From contig NZ_CP007501.1 in the NCBI RefSeq assembly GCF_000973625.1, positions 1,798,001-1,862,000 on the forward strand: a stretch of 64,000 nt of DNA. The letters are read 5' to 3'. This DNA is from Polynucleobacter duraquae (GTDB taxonomy: Bacteria > Pseudomonadota > Gammaproteobacteria > Burkholderiales > Burkholderiaceae). Position numbers and translations under genes: made by a program. The notes beneath the pieces are model-generated. The model was not told where the DNA came from. It searched no databases and saw nothing but the letters and a program-made list of their open reading frames with translations. Positions 1 to 7,093 of the stretch are shown piece after piece; position 1 is the stretch's first letter, and every line of letters begins with the position of its first letter.

Positions 1-113
1 TCGATGCCTTTGATGAAACTGTAGGTCATGCGGGGTGCATTATTCGTGACCCCTCTGGTACTTTGCATGGCGGCTGGGATCCTCGCAGCGATGGTGCAGT
101 TAGCGCGTTTTAG
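1..113 (+). CDS. ggt: gamma-glutamyltransferase, C-terminal end (partial)
   Basis: Only the last 36 residues are in the window, read in the frame beginning at base 3 and ending with TAG at 111-113. The tail includes HAGCIIRD and a GGWDPRSDGAVSAF ending, which resembles the conserved C-terminus of gamma-glutamyltranspeptidases (family ending of the type GGADPRxDGAA). These enzymes cleave or transfer the gamma-glutamyl group of glutathione, usually in the periplasm. The gene overlaps the convergent TRIC-family gene by 14 bases. The call rests on a short tail only, so the exact subfamily is uncertain. Confidence 0.75.
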   Translation, partial: DAFDETVGHAGCIIRDPSGTLHGGWDPRSDGAVSAF

Positions 114-729
114 TAATGAATAATTTAGGTACGCGCAGATCCCAATAAATGGCTGCTGCGCGTAACCCAAAAATTGCGAGCATGCAGATTACCGATCCTT
201 CAAGCGTGTACGCAGGGAAGAAATTCAGAATCAGGACGTAGATACAGCAGCCTAAGGTTACGGGAATGGCATACAGCTCGTGTGACATGAGTAGCGTTTT
301 TCTGCCAGCCAAAATATCGCGCAATAAACCACCGCCAACGGCTGTCACTACTCCTAAAATTACTGGCGCTACCGGTAAACCAAATCCCAAATTCCACGCT
401 TTATCGACTCCCTGAATTCCAAATAAAGCGGCTCCAAGACCATCGATGTAGAGCATCCAACGATAAATCTGCGGTTGTGTAAAAAAAGATTCAGCAATAA
501 AGGTCACTATGCAAGCACCTAAAGCAACCCAAATGTAGATTTGAGCAATTGACCAAAATGCTGGTACTTCCAAAATGATGTCGCGTAAAGTACCGCCACC
601 AATTGCCGTAATAACGCCTAAGACCATCACACCAAACAGATCAACACCACGATCAGCAATAGCAAGTACACCAGTGACCGCAAAAGCAATCGTTGCAATG
701 ACGCCAATCCAGAAATTAATTTGTTCCAT
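100..729 (-). CDS. TRIC/UPF0126 (YicG-like) inner-membrane channel protein
   Basis: A 209-residue, almost entirely hydrophobic protein with about six or seven predicted membrane segments. It shows the internal duplication of the family: GGGTLRD at residues 44-50 and GGGLLRD at 132-138, each followed by a hydrophobic helix. Each half corresponds to one 'glycine transporter' (UPF0126) domain. Homologues of known structure are trimeric intracellular cation (TRIC) channels; E. coli YicG is the familiar bacterial relative. The length is normal for the family. The 3' end overlaps the convergent ggt tail by 14 bases. Substrate is unknown; the old transporter label is weakly supported. Confidence 0.88.
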   Translation of the reverse strand: MEQINFWIGVIATIAFAVTGVLAIADRGVDLFGVMVLGVITAIGGGTLRDIILEVPAFWSIAQIYIWVALGACIVTFIAESFFTQPQIYRWMLYIDGLGAALFGIQGVDKAWNLGFGLPVAPVILGVVTAVGGGLLRDILAGRKTLLMSHELYAIPVTLGCCIYVLILNFFPAYTLEGSVICMLAIFGLRAAAIYWDLRVPKLFITKTR

Positions 730-750
730 AGCCCATAGTCTAATTCACTG

Positions 751-781
751 TTGAGACAATCCATCAAGCCCTGAATATACT
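751..781 (+). promoter_or_regulatory. candidate sigma70 promoter of maiA
   Basis: TTGAGA at 751-756 and TATACT at 776-781 are spaced by 19 bases, slightly long. The predicted transcript would start about 20 bases before the maiA ATG and include its AGGAG ribosome-binding site near 798-802. Sequence match only. Confidence 0.4.
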
Positions 782-807
782 GAGGGCTTATTCTTTAGGA
801 GCTCATC

Positions 808-1476
808 ATGAATACTCAGCTTTATAGTTTTTGGCGCAGCTCAGCAGCCTTTCGGGTACGCATCGCCCTCAATTTAAAAAATCTTGATTACGAAGTGATT
901 CCTGTTCATCTTGTAAAAAATGGTGGCGAACAAATTTCCCCTGAATACGCCAAAAAAAATCCGAATCGCTTGGTTCCTCTTTATAGTGATGGAACTCACA
1001 GCATCCACCAGTCTCTTGCCATCATTGAGTACCTAGAGGAGACTCATCCAAGCCCATCACTTTTGCCAAAGAATGCAATTGATAGAGCTTGGGTACGCTC
1101 ATTGGCGATGGATATCGCGATTGATATTCACCCGATTAGTAATTTACGGGTATTGCGATATCTGATGCAAAAGTTAGGTATCAGTGTGGAATCAAAAGAG
1201 GCGTGGTATCAACACTGGATAGTATTAGGATTAGATAGCCTTGAGAAACAATTAAGCGCTAATGCAAGAGTAGGTCACTTTGCGTGCGGCGATCAGCCCG
1301 GCTTGATCGACATTTGTTTAATTCCTCAAATTTTCAATGCATTAAGCATCAAGATGGATATGAGGACCTATCCCACGCTGATGAAGATATTTAATGAATG
1401 CATGAAGCTACCAGCGTTTATGAATGCCTCTTGGGAAAAACAAATTGATGCGGAAGGACTGAACCCCTCTATCTAA
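808..1476 (+). CDS. maiA: maleylacetoacetate isomerase-like zeta-class glutathione S-transferase
   Basis: A 222-residue cytosolic GST. The N-terminal thioredoxin-like domain starts LYSFWRSSAAFRVRIAL, the zeta-class signature, and contains NRLVPLY (cis-proline) and QSLAIIEYLEE (glutathione gamma-Glu contact). An all-helical C-terminal domain follows. Zeta GSTs isomerise maleylacetoacetate or maleylpyruvate using glutathione in tyrosine and gentisate breakdown. The family motif SSC is here SSA (residues 11-13), so the usual active-site cysteine is missing while the catalytic serine is kept. No homogentisate or gentisate pathway gene lies nearby, so the physiological substrate is open. An AGGAG site supports the start. 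The 3' end overlaps the convergent reductase gene by 8 bases. Confidence 0.85.
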   Translation: MNTQLYSFWRSSAAFRVRIALNLKNLDYEVIPVHLVKNGGEQISPEYAKKNPNRLVPLYSDGTHSIHQSLAIIEYLEETHPSPSLLPKNAIDRAWVRSLAMDIAIDIHPISNLRVLRYLMQKLGISVESKEAWYQHWIVLGLDSLEKQLSANARVGHFACGDQPGLIDICLIPQIFNALSIKMDMRTYPTLMKIFNECMKLPAFMNASWEKQIDAEGLNPSI

Positions 1477-2413
1477 CTTGGGATTCCATCATTTTAACTA
1501 GAGCGTAAACAGATTCATTATATGGCGTTGCAATTCCATACTGCTTACCCAATTCAATAATATAACCATTTAAAAAATCAATTTCTGTCATTTTATTTTT
1601 TGCTAAATCTTGGGCAGTTGATGAAACTTGAGTAGCCATCGTAGTCGCTATGGCATCGTTGATTGCAAGCGCCTCCGAAATAGTGATATTCACTTCTTCA
1701 AGAGCAGCAATCGTCACGAACTCTTTAACAATTTCTTCAATCAGCTTGACAGTATCTGGAGATTTCACCATATCTCCATAAGTTATCTGACCAATTCCTG
1801 AAATAGCATTAAAAGAACAGTTCACCAAAAACTTTAGCCACATCTCTCTTTTAATCTGCGGGCTAATCGCACACGGAACATCTACGACTTCAAACAGTTT
1901 GCATATCTCTTTCAGATTTTGGTCATCTCCTAAGGTACTTTCTTTCATATCACCAATCAGTAGCTCACCTCTACCGTGATGTTTCATAGTTCTATGACCG
2001 ACCATACCGGCTGCGACATAGACCACTGCTGCATAAACTGGGTTGGCCACTATTTTGGAGGCAATATCGATATTGGCTATCCCATTTTGCACACTGAGGA
2101 TCACTGCCTTACTTGGCAAAATAGACTTAACATCTGCCATAGTCCGTTCTGTATCGAGTGACTTTACGCTTAGCAAAACTAAATCTGCGTCACTCAAAAC
2201 GGAAAGATTGGAACTTGCTCTAACTTTCACTGTCTCATGAAATGTTTTGCAATCCAACTCTAAGCCATATGCATTCAAGGCCGCTGCACGCTCAGGTCTT
2301 GCAACAAAAGTAACATCATGATGGGCTCGAGCTAACATACCACCAAAGTAACACCCTACTGCACCCGCACCTAAGACATATATTTTTTGATTACTTTGTG
2401 TTTTATAAATCAA
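1469..2413 (-). CDS. ketopantoate reductase (PanE/ApbA) family oxidoreductase
   Basis: 314 residues. The N-terminal Rossmann fold carries GAGAVG at residues 15-20 (GxGxxG, NADPH binding). The C-terminal helical domain has the family's conserved lysine in MWLKFLVNCSFNAISG (K194). PanE proper reduces 2-dehydropantoate to pantoate for coenzyme A, but this branch is common in catabolic clusters and often acts on other 2-keto acids. Here it is the last gene of a minus-strand run with a ferredoxin, a Rieske oxygenase and a class II aldolase-like protein, and it overlaps the ferredoxin gene by 11 bases. A catabolic role is therefore more likely than pantothenate synthesis; that is inference. Confidence 0.85.
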   Translation of the reverse strand: MIYKTQSNQKIYVLGAGAVGCYFGGMLARAHHDVTFVARPERAAALNAYGLELDCKTFHETVKVRASSNLSVLSDADLVLLSVKSLDTERTMADVKSILPSKAVILSVQNGIANIDIASKIVANPVYAAVVYVAAGMVGHRTMKHHGRGELLIGDMKESTLGDDQNLKEICKLFEVVDVPCAISPQIKREMWLKFLVNCSFNAISGIGQITYGDMVKSPDTVKLIEEIVKEFVTIAALEEVNITISEALAINDAIATTMATQVSSTAQDLAKNKMTEIDFLNGYIIELGKQYGIATPYNESVYALVKMMESQVR

Positions 2414-2690
2414 GGACCATTGTTCCGCTTTTGATATGAGAGATGCAGGGAGTTAAATACTCCTGATGCTCGACATCACTCAAAATACAATCTCCGTGCT
2501 CTACATCACCACTGATATATCTTGTCTTGCAAGTACCACATAAACCTGATTGGCAAGAAGTAGGGATCTCAATTCCGGATCTTGCCAAAGCATCGATGAT
2601 TGACTCAGCTCTCGAGACACTTATTTTTTGGCCGGTACTTTGAACCTCGATTACAAGTTCTTCAGAGTCCGCACTGGAAATTGTATTCAC
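2403..2690 (-). CDS. stand-alone plant-type [2Fe-2S] ferredoxin
   Basis: 95 residues. The cluster ligands are C46, C51, C54 and C82 in CQSGLCGTC and LTPCIS, the pattern of the C-terminal ferredoxin domain of vanillate-demethylase-type reductases, here without any flavin/NAD domain. It presumably carries electrons to the Rieske oxygenase encoded just upstream. No matching ferredoxin reductase is seen in the window, so a reductase elsewhere must supply electrons. The start is GTG; the nearest purine-rich stretch (GGAG) is about 12 bases upstream, which is long, so translation may be weak. A 9-bp hairpin separates it from the oxygenase gene. Confidence 0.9.
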   Translation of the reverse strand: MNTISSADSEELVIEVQSTGQKISVSRAESIIDALARSGIEIPTSCQSGLCGTCKTRYISGDVEHGDCILSDVEHQEYLTPCISHIKSGTMVLDL

Positions 2691-2715
2691 TTTTTTGTCT
2701 CACTCCATATAAAGA

Positions 2716-2737
2716 ATAGGCTGCAATCGCAGCCTAT
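2716..2737 (-). terminator. intercistronic hairpin between Rieske oxygenase and ferredoxin genes
   Basis: A perfect 9-bp stem (ATAGGCTGC at 2716-2724 pairing with GCAGCCTAT at 2729-2737) closes a four-base loop. On the minus strand it is followed by TCTTTAT, not a clean U-tract, so it could be a weak or partial terminator or an mRNA-stabilising 3' stem for the oxygenase message. It would lower ferredoxin relative to oxygenase. Confidence 0.55.
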
Positions 2738-2754
2738 GTCTTCTGATCTCTAGA

Positions 2755-4311
2755 TTAATGCTTAAATTGTGCTTTTGCAGTTTGCTCAAGCTCTTCCATT
2801 TTTTTCTTTACAAAGTCAGTGCGCTCTTTGCCTTTGTACAGCTCGCTCTCTGTGAGAATCGTAATCACGCCTTTAGCAACAAATCGCCTTTGCGCTACCT
2901 CATCTTCAGTAGTGGCACCAATTGGCAATTCAAATACATTACCAGAGCAATAACTATTGGGCGCACCATTCAACTCCTTTAACCATTCAGCAAAGGCTTC
3001 TGCACTTGCCGCTGGATTAGAGCCTCGAATGGCATCCCGTAACATCTTCCTAAATAAATAAGGGCCAGCATCAAATTTAGTGGGATTCTCTAGAGCATGA
3101 ATTGCAATTGGTCTCTGACTAATAATGGCCTCATAGTCACCAGGTGCATATTGAGCCATCTTGTAATTGGAGCGCGCCCTGTGATCAGTGGGAATATCCA
3201 CAATATCGTTAATTGTGTGCTTACTAAAACGCTCAGCCCTTCTCAAGGCAACTTGGCCATCCAAGAAATCGATTGATTCATATCCGACCAGGTCTTTTTG
3301 TCCGATTCCACGAGTATCAATACCAGGGCCCATCACACGCCAGCCAATCATCTTGCTATTGAAGTCATCGACTGGAACTGTCCAGCGAATAATGTGAAAG
3401 CGACTGAATAGCTTCTTATGAGAGCCATCCTCAGAAGTGTAGGCATGCAAGCTGAGGTTAGGTAGCACTTGATGTTGAACACGAATAAACAATTTATCGT
3501 TATTGACACGACGTGCACCAGAACAAGCCAAGCCTCGCCCACCATGGATTGGTACAAACTGCATATCTGGATGCACTTCCATTGTTGGAGAGCCTACCTC
3601 ATCAAAGGTTGTACCTTGAAAGTGACCGCCTACTACGTTTTTAGCAGCATGTAACTCTGCTGTATGAAAGTTATCCGCAGCATTGTCTTGAACTTGCAAC
3701 CAATTGCAGTGCTGGAAATTACTATATGGCACAAGCTCATCGCCAGGAGCTACCGTGAAATCAGACTCCCACTCTGGAAATGGCGGCTCTTTATCAGGAG
3801 CACCCATATACGCAAACACTAAGCCGTTTCTTTCGAAAGCTTTATAGGCACCCTGTTGAATTGAGCATGCATATTTTTTTGCTTCCGCTTCTTCGCCCTT
3901 AGGGAACGGCGCATTCAAACAAGTACCGTCTACATCAAATACCATGCCGTGATAACAACACTTAATGCCGTGCTCTTGAATCTGTCCGTACTCTAGCGAA
4001 GCACCGCGATGAACGCAGTGTGCATGCAATACGCCAATACGACCACTACCATCACGAAATGCTACCAACTCTTCACACAAGATAGTTAAAAATTTTGGTG
4101 TGTCGGTTAATTCAATTGACATGCAAACTGGATGCCAAAAGCCGCGCATGTACTCGCCTGTTGGTGTGCCAGGACCAACCTCTGTCAGCTCAGGATCATG
4201 TCCTGGAACTTTATTGGTGTAGTAGCCACCATAAGGAACCAATTTCTTAGGTGTTCCAGACCCTGCGGATGCGCCGACCTTTTTCTCCGCTTGTTCCTGT
4301 TTACTTGTCAT
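2755..4311 (-). CDS. Rieske-type ring-hydroxylating oxygenase, large subunit
   Basis: 518 residues. The Rieske [2Fe-2S] motif is C99-x-H101-x16-C118-x2-H121. The mononuclear iron site is in DNAADNFHTAELH: bridging D213 and ligands H216 and H221; the third, acidic ligand should lie in the C-terminal third. The Rieske domain is followed by the START-like catalytic domain. The layout resembles phthalate/vanillate-type (class IA) oxygenases that act as one subunit with a separate reductase or ferredoxin, but the protein is longer than the usual 350-450 residues. The likely role is hydroxylation or O-demethylation of an aromatic or other ring acid. An AGGAG-like site precedes the ATG. It sits between the aldolase-like gene and the ferredoxin. 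The substrate cannot be read from sequence. Confidence 0.9.
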   Translation of the reverse strand: MTSKQEQAEKKVGASAGSGTPKKLVPYGGYYTNKVPGHDPELTEVGPGTPTGEYMRGFWHPVCMSIELTDTPKFLTILCEELVAFRDGSGRIGVLHAHCVHRGASLEYGQIQEHGIKCCYHGMVFDVDGTCLNAPFPKGEEAEAKKYACSIQQGAYKAFERNGLVFAYMGAPDKEPPFPEWESDFTVAPGDELVPYSNFQHCNWLQVQDNAADNFHTAELHAAKNVVGGHFQGTTFDEVGSPTMEVHPDMQFVPIHGGRGLACSGARRVNNDKLFIRVQHQVLPNLSLHAYTSEDGSHKKLFSRFHIIRWTVPVDDFNSKMIGWRVMGPGIDTRGIGQKDLVGYESIDFLDGQVALRRAERFSKHTINDIVDIPTDHRARSNYKMAQYAPGDYEAIISQRPIAIHALENPTKFDAGPYLFRKMLRDAIRGSNPAASAEAFAEWLKELNGAPNSYCSGNVFELPIGATTEDEVAQRRFVAKGVITILTESELYKGKERTDFVKKKMEELEQTAKAQFKH

Positions 4312-4334
4312 TAATGGTGCTCCTATTGATTAAC

Positions 4335-4346
4335 TAGCTATAGCTA
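4335..4346. repeat. 12-bp perfect palindrome upstream of the Rieske gene
   Basis: TAGCTATAGCTA is self-complementary and lies in the 46-base gap between the aldolase-like and Rieske genes, about 25 bases before the Rieske start. It could be a small protein-binding dyad; it is AT-rich and short, so chance is possible. Confidence 0.3.
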
Positions 4347-4357
4347 AAAATATTCAT

Positions 4358-5197
4358 TTACTTAAACATATCCGGCTGGTTTTCTTTCAGATAACCCCAG
4401 ATTGGCTGGAAGTGTAACCAACCAATATACTCACTGCCCACGTGCTCACGGCTGTAACGCGCAGTTTCAGGCGATAACAACACAGGCTTAATGCCTGTTG
4501 CCTCAACTAACATTTGCTGTTTGCAGCAACGCTCTAAGGCTATAAACCAGAACGCTGCAGCCTCAATACTATGACGACTTACTGTTAACAAGCCATGATT
4601 GCGGTGAATAATCGCTTTCACTTTTTTTAATGAGCCTGCTACGTTGTAGCCTGAATTATCCTCAACAGCTACTTGACCAGCTTGTTCCGCTAAAACCATG
4701 TGGTCCTCAAAGAATGCTGCGGCATCTTGAGAGATTGGATCTAGTGGTTTACCTAGTGCTGCAAATGCTGTTCCATAGACTGTATGGGCATGACACATAG
4801 CCACGATATCAGGATGCTTTTCATGAACTGCTGCGTGCAATACAAATCCAGCACGATTCAATGCATGTTTACCTTCCAAGATATTGCCTTCATGATCCGC
4901 CAAGATTAAGTTTGAAACTTTTACTTGATCAAAATGCACGGCCATTGGATTGGTCCAATACAAATTCGGATGCTCTGGATCACGAACTGTTAGATGTCCC
5001 GCAAATCCATAATCGAATTTTTCTAGGGCAAATGCTCTGCATGCAGCAACCAATCGCTCCTTGAGATGCTGGCGCTCCTCAGCAAAGCTTTTGAATTTTG
5101 GCTGGTAAGGAAAAATCTGGGATTTGTCCTCAGGTTGATAAATGGACTCTCTGTCGCCCAAGTTCAATTTACGCTCTTTCTCCATTACCGCAGCCAT
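4358..5197 (-). CDS. class II aldolase/adducin family protein
   Basis: The start is placed at the ATG at 5197 (MAAVMEKER, 279 residues) because AAGGAA lies seven bases upstream; the frame is open for 17 more codons without such a site. The class II aldolase fold is marked by zinc ligands H136 and H138 in CHAHTVYG and H201 in HRNHGLL. The catalytic glutamate of fuculose-phosphate-type aldolases is not seen: the corresponding stretch reads NRAGFVLHAAVH, as in adducin-like members. It may therefore be a decarboxylase, epimerase or non-enzymatic relative rather than a true aldolase. It is the first gene of the minus-strand catabolic run and divergent from the LysR gene, its probable regulator. 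Confidence 0.85.
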   Translation of the reverse strand: MAAVMEKERKLNLGDRESIYQPEDKSQIFPYQPKFKSFAEERQHLKERLVAACRAFALEKFDYGFAGHLTVRDPEHPNLYWTNPMAVHFDQVKVSNLILADHEGNILEGKHALNRAGFVLHAAVHEKHPDIVAMCHAHTVYGTAFAALGKPLDPISQDAAAFFEDHMVLAEQAGQVAVEDNSGYNVAGSLKKVKAIIHRNHGLLTVSRHSIEAAAFWFIALERCCKQQMLVEATGIKPVLLSPETARYSREHVGSEYIGWLHFQPIWGYLKENQPDMFK

Positions 5198-5302
5198 GTA
5201 AATTCCTTTTTTAAAATTAAGCAGATTTGATGTTTTGAGCATACTCAAAACTTAACTAAGCCTTCATCATCAGCCTTCCAGAAGGTTTTGACAAACGATA
5301 AG

Positions 5303-5323
5303 TATTCATGAATAGATGAATAG
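5303..5323. promoter_or_regulatory. candidate LysR-type operator
   Basis: A perfect 12-bp palindrome TATTCATGAATA (5303-5314) merges with a direct repeat of ATGAATAG (5308-5315 and 5316-5323). It lies in the 148-base divergent gap between the aldolase-like gene and the LysR gene, where LysR regulators normally bind. A TTGACA hexamer is at 5288-5293. The site is symmetrical enough to control both directions; this is inference from position and symmetry. Confidence 0.55.
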
Positions 5324-5333
5324 AAATCATGTA

Positions 5334-5339
5334 TATTAT
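5334..5339 (+). promoter_or_regulatory. -10 box TATTAT positioned for a leaderless lysR mRNA
   Basis: TATTAT ends six bases before the ATG at 5346, so transcription would begin at or next to the start codon. No Shine-Dalgarno is present. This also favours 5346 over the upstream ATG at 5316. Confidence 0.5.
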
Positions 5340-5345
5340 ATTTAC

Positions 5346-6242
5346 ATGAGAAAATTACCAAATTATGTTCTTTTGCGGGCTTTTGAGGCGGCTGCACGCC
5401 TTGAGAGCTTCACCTTGGCTGCTAAGGAACTACACCTCACTCAATCAGCCATTAGCCATCAAATTAGAGAGCTCGAAGACTATTTCGGTAAACCACTATT
5501 TCTCAGAAAGAACCGCAAAGTAGAACCAACGGCCGAAGGGCGCCGTTTTTTAGAGTCACTTTCCAGGGTGTTTGATGTCATTGAAGCGGCATGCAATGAG
5601 GTGACACTCGCTCCAAGCTCACAAGTTCTTGCTCTGCACTGTTCGCCTAGTTTTGCTGCTAAGTGGCTCAGCCCAAGGCTACCGGAGTTCATTAAAAACA
5701 ATCCTGATATTACTATTCGACTAACTTCTGGAGCCGAGCCTATTGATCTTTTGCGCAATCAAGAAATTGATATTGCCATCTCCTATCAATCAACTCATGA
5801 GGGTCCTGGGATTTCATCTCTATCTCTAGGTGAAGAAAAAATTATGCCGCTGTGTTCGCCAGACTTAATTGATCCTAAAATTTCAGTAGAAGAGTTAATG
5901 AGCAAGTTGACCCTCATCGAGTCATCCCTGAATCACCATACTTGGGAGCGGTGGTTTGAAATTAATCAACTTAAAAATCCCTCAAGCCGAAAGATGTCAT
6001 TTGATCGTGCAGCCCTATCAGTATCAGCCGCTGTGGACGGCATAGGGGCGGTACTTGAGAGCGTTCGGTTTGCTGAAAGAGAGCTCTCACGAGGTGAGTT
6101 AGTTGAACTCGGCAAAGGAATCTTTTTACCCACCACCGATAGAACTCATTTTCTATCCTATCGTTCGAATACTAAGAATAGTCAAAAGATAAAGCTCTTC
6201 AAAGAATGGATATGCATTAAGGCTGGAGTCTGTACGGAGTGA
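5346..6242 (+). CDS. LysR-type transcriptional regulator (GcvA-like)
   Basis: The start is taken at 5346, giving MRKLPNYVLLRAFEAAARL and 298 residues, which matches GcvA-type proteins; the frame is open upstream from 5316 but would add ten atypical residues. The N-terminal winged helix-turn-helix spans about residues 5-64 (SFTLAAKELHLTQSAISHQI, then PLFLRKNRKVEPTAEG). The rest is a periplasmic-binding-protein-like effector domain. It is divergent from the aldolase/Rieske run and overlaps the downstream exporter by four bases (GTGA). It probably senses the substrate of the run and also regulates itself. The effector is unknown. Confidence 0.9.
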   Translation: MRKLPNYVLLRAFEAAARLESFTLAAKELHLTQSAISHQIRELEDYFGKPLFLRKNRKVEPTAEGRRFLESLSRVFDVIEAACNEVTLAPSSQVLALHCSPSFAAKWLSPRLPEFIKNNPDITIRLTSGAEPIDLLRNQEIDIAISYQSTHEGPGISSLSLGEEKIMPLCSPDLIDPKISVEELMSKLTLIESSLNHHTWERWFEINQLKNPSSRKMSFDRAALSVSAAVDGIGAVLESVRFAERELSRGELVELGKGIFLPTTDRTHFLSYRSNTKNSQKIKLFKEWICIKAGVCTE

Positions 6243-7090
6243 AATCGCCAGTCTTTCTTTTTATTCTCAGTGGAATCTGCTTTTCTACAGTAGATGTCAT
6301 CGCTAAGATTCTGGTCCAGGATACTAATCTCATCGCTGTAGTGTGGTCTCGATTTTTTGGTCAATTATTACTTGCAGCTCCGATAGCTTGGTATTTTCTA
6401 GGGAAAAATTTCTGGCGTACTCAAAATTTAGGTCTGCAACTCTTTCGCTCTTGCTTACTTGTCGCAACTGCAGCCTTATTTTTTGCAGGGCTTAATTGGC
6501 TGCCTCTAGCTGAGGCGTCAGCAATTACATTCACCGCTCCAATTTGGGTGGCAATTCTATCCGGTCCTATATTAGGTGAGCGCGTGGGACTAAAAGATTG
6601 GTTGGTTGCTGCAATAGGATTCATGGGCATCCTCTTCATTGCCAGACCAGGCTCGGCAATTTTTCATTTAGCCGCGCTACTACTTGTTCTCATGGCATTT
6701 CTCAATGCTATCTTTCAGCTATCCACTAGAAAATTAGTTGAAGACTCGGAATACACCACTTTCTTTTATAGCGGCATCGTTGGGCTTGTGATCTCTACTT
6801 TATTACTACCAATTGCGGCCCCACTTCCCTCGTTACCTGCATATGAATATGCATTATTTGGTTTGATAGGCTTATTTGGCGGAATTGCCCATCTATTGGT
6901 TGTGCTGGCGTTCTATAAAATGCGGCCCTACAAACTAACCCCTTTGGTTTTCATACAGCTGATCTGGGCGGTTGCTTATGGCTACCTGATTTTTGGTGAA
7001 CTACCCGATGGCCTAAGCGTAGTTGGCATGATTCTGATTACCTCTTCAGGGATCTGGCTAATCTGGAACCATCGCAAAGTATCTACCTAA
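6239..7090 (+). CDS. DMT-superfamily (EamA) transporter
   Basis: 283 residues with about ten membrane segments in two EamA repeats; the end of the first half shows the typical LAEASAITFTAPIWVAILS pattern. The start is GTG, overlapping the regulator stop by four bases, so the two are translationally coupled. EamA proteins export or import small metabolites. Co-expression with the LysR regulator suggests it moves a substrate or by-product of the neighbouring Rieske/aldolase pathway. The end is convergent with the SAF-domain dehydrogenase, three bases apart. Confidence 0.88.
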   Translation: MKSPVFLFILSGICFSTVDVIAKILVQDTNLIAVVWSRFFGQLLLAAPIAWYFLGKNFWRTQNLGLQLFRSCLLVATAALFFAGLNWLPLAEASAITFTAPIWVAILSGPILGERVGLKDWLVAAIGFMGILFIARPGSAIFHLAALLLVLMAFLNAIFQLSTRKLVEDSEYTTFFYSGIVGLVISTLLLPIAAPLPSLPAYEYALFGLIGLFGGIAHLLVVLAFYKMRPYKLTPLVFIQLIWAVAYGYLIFGELPDGLSVVGMILITSSGIWLIWNHRKVST

Positions 7091-7093
7091 GAC

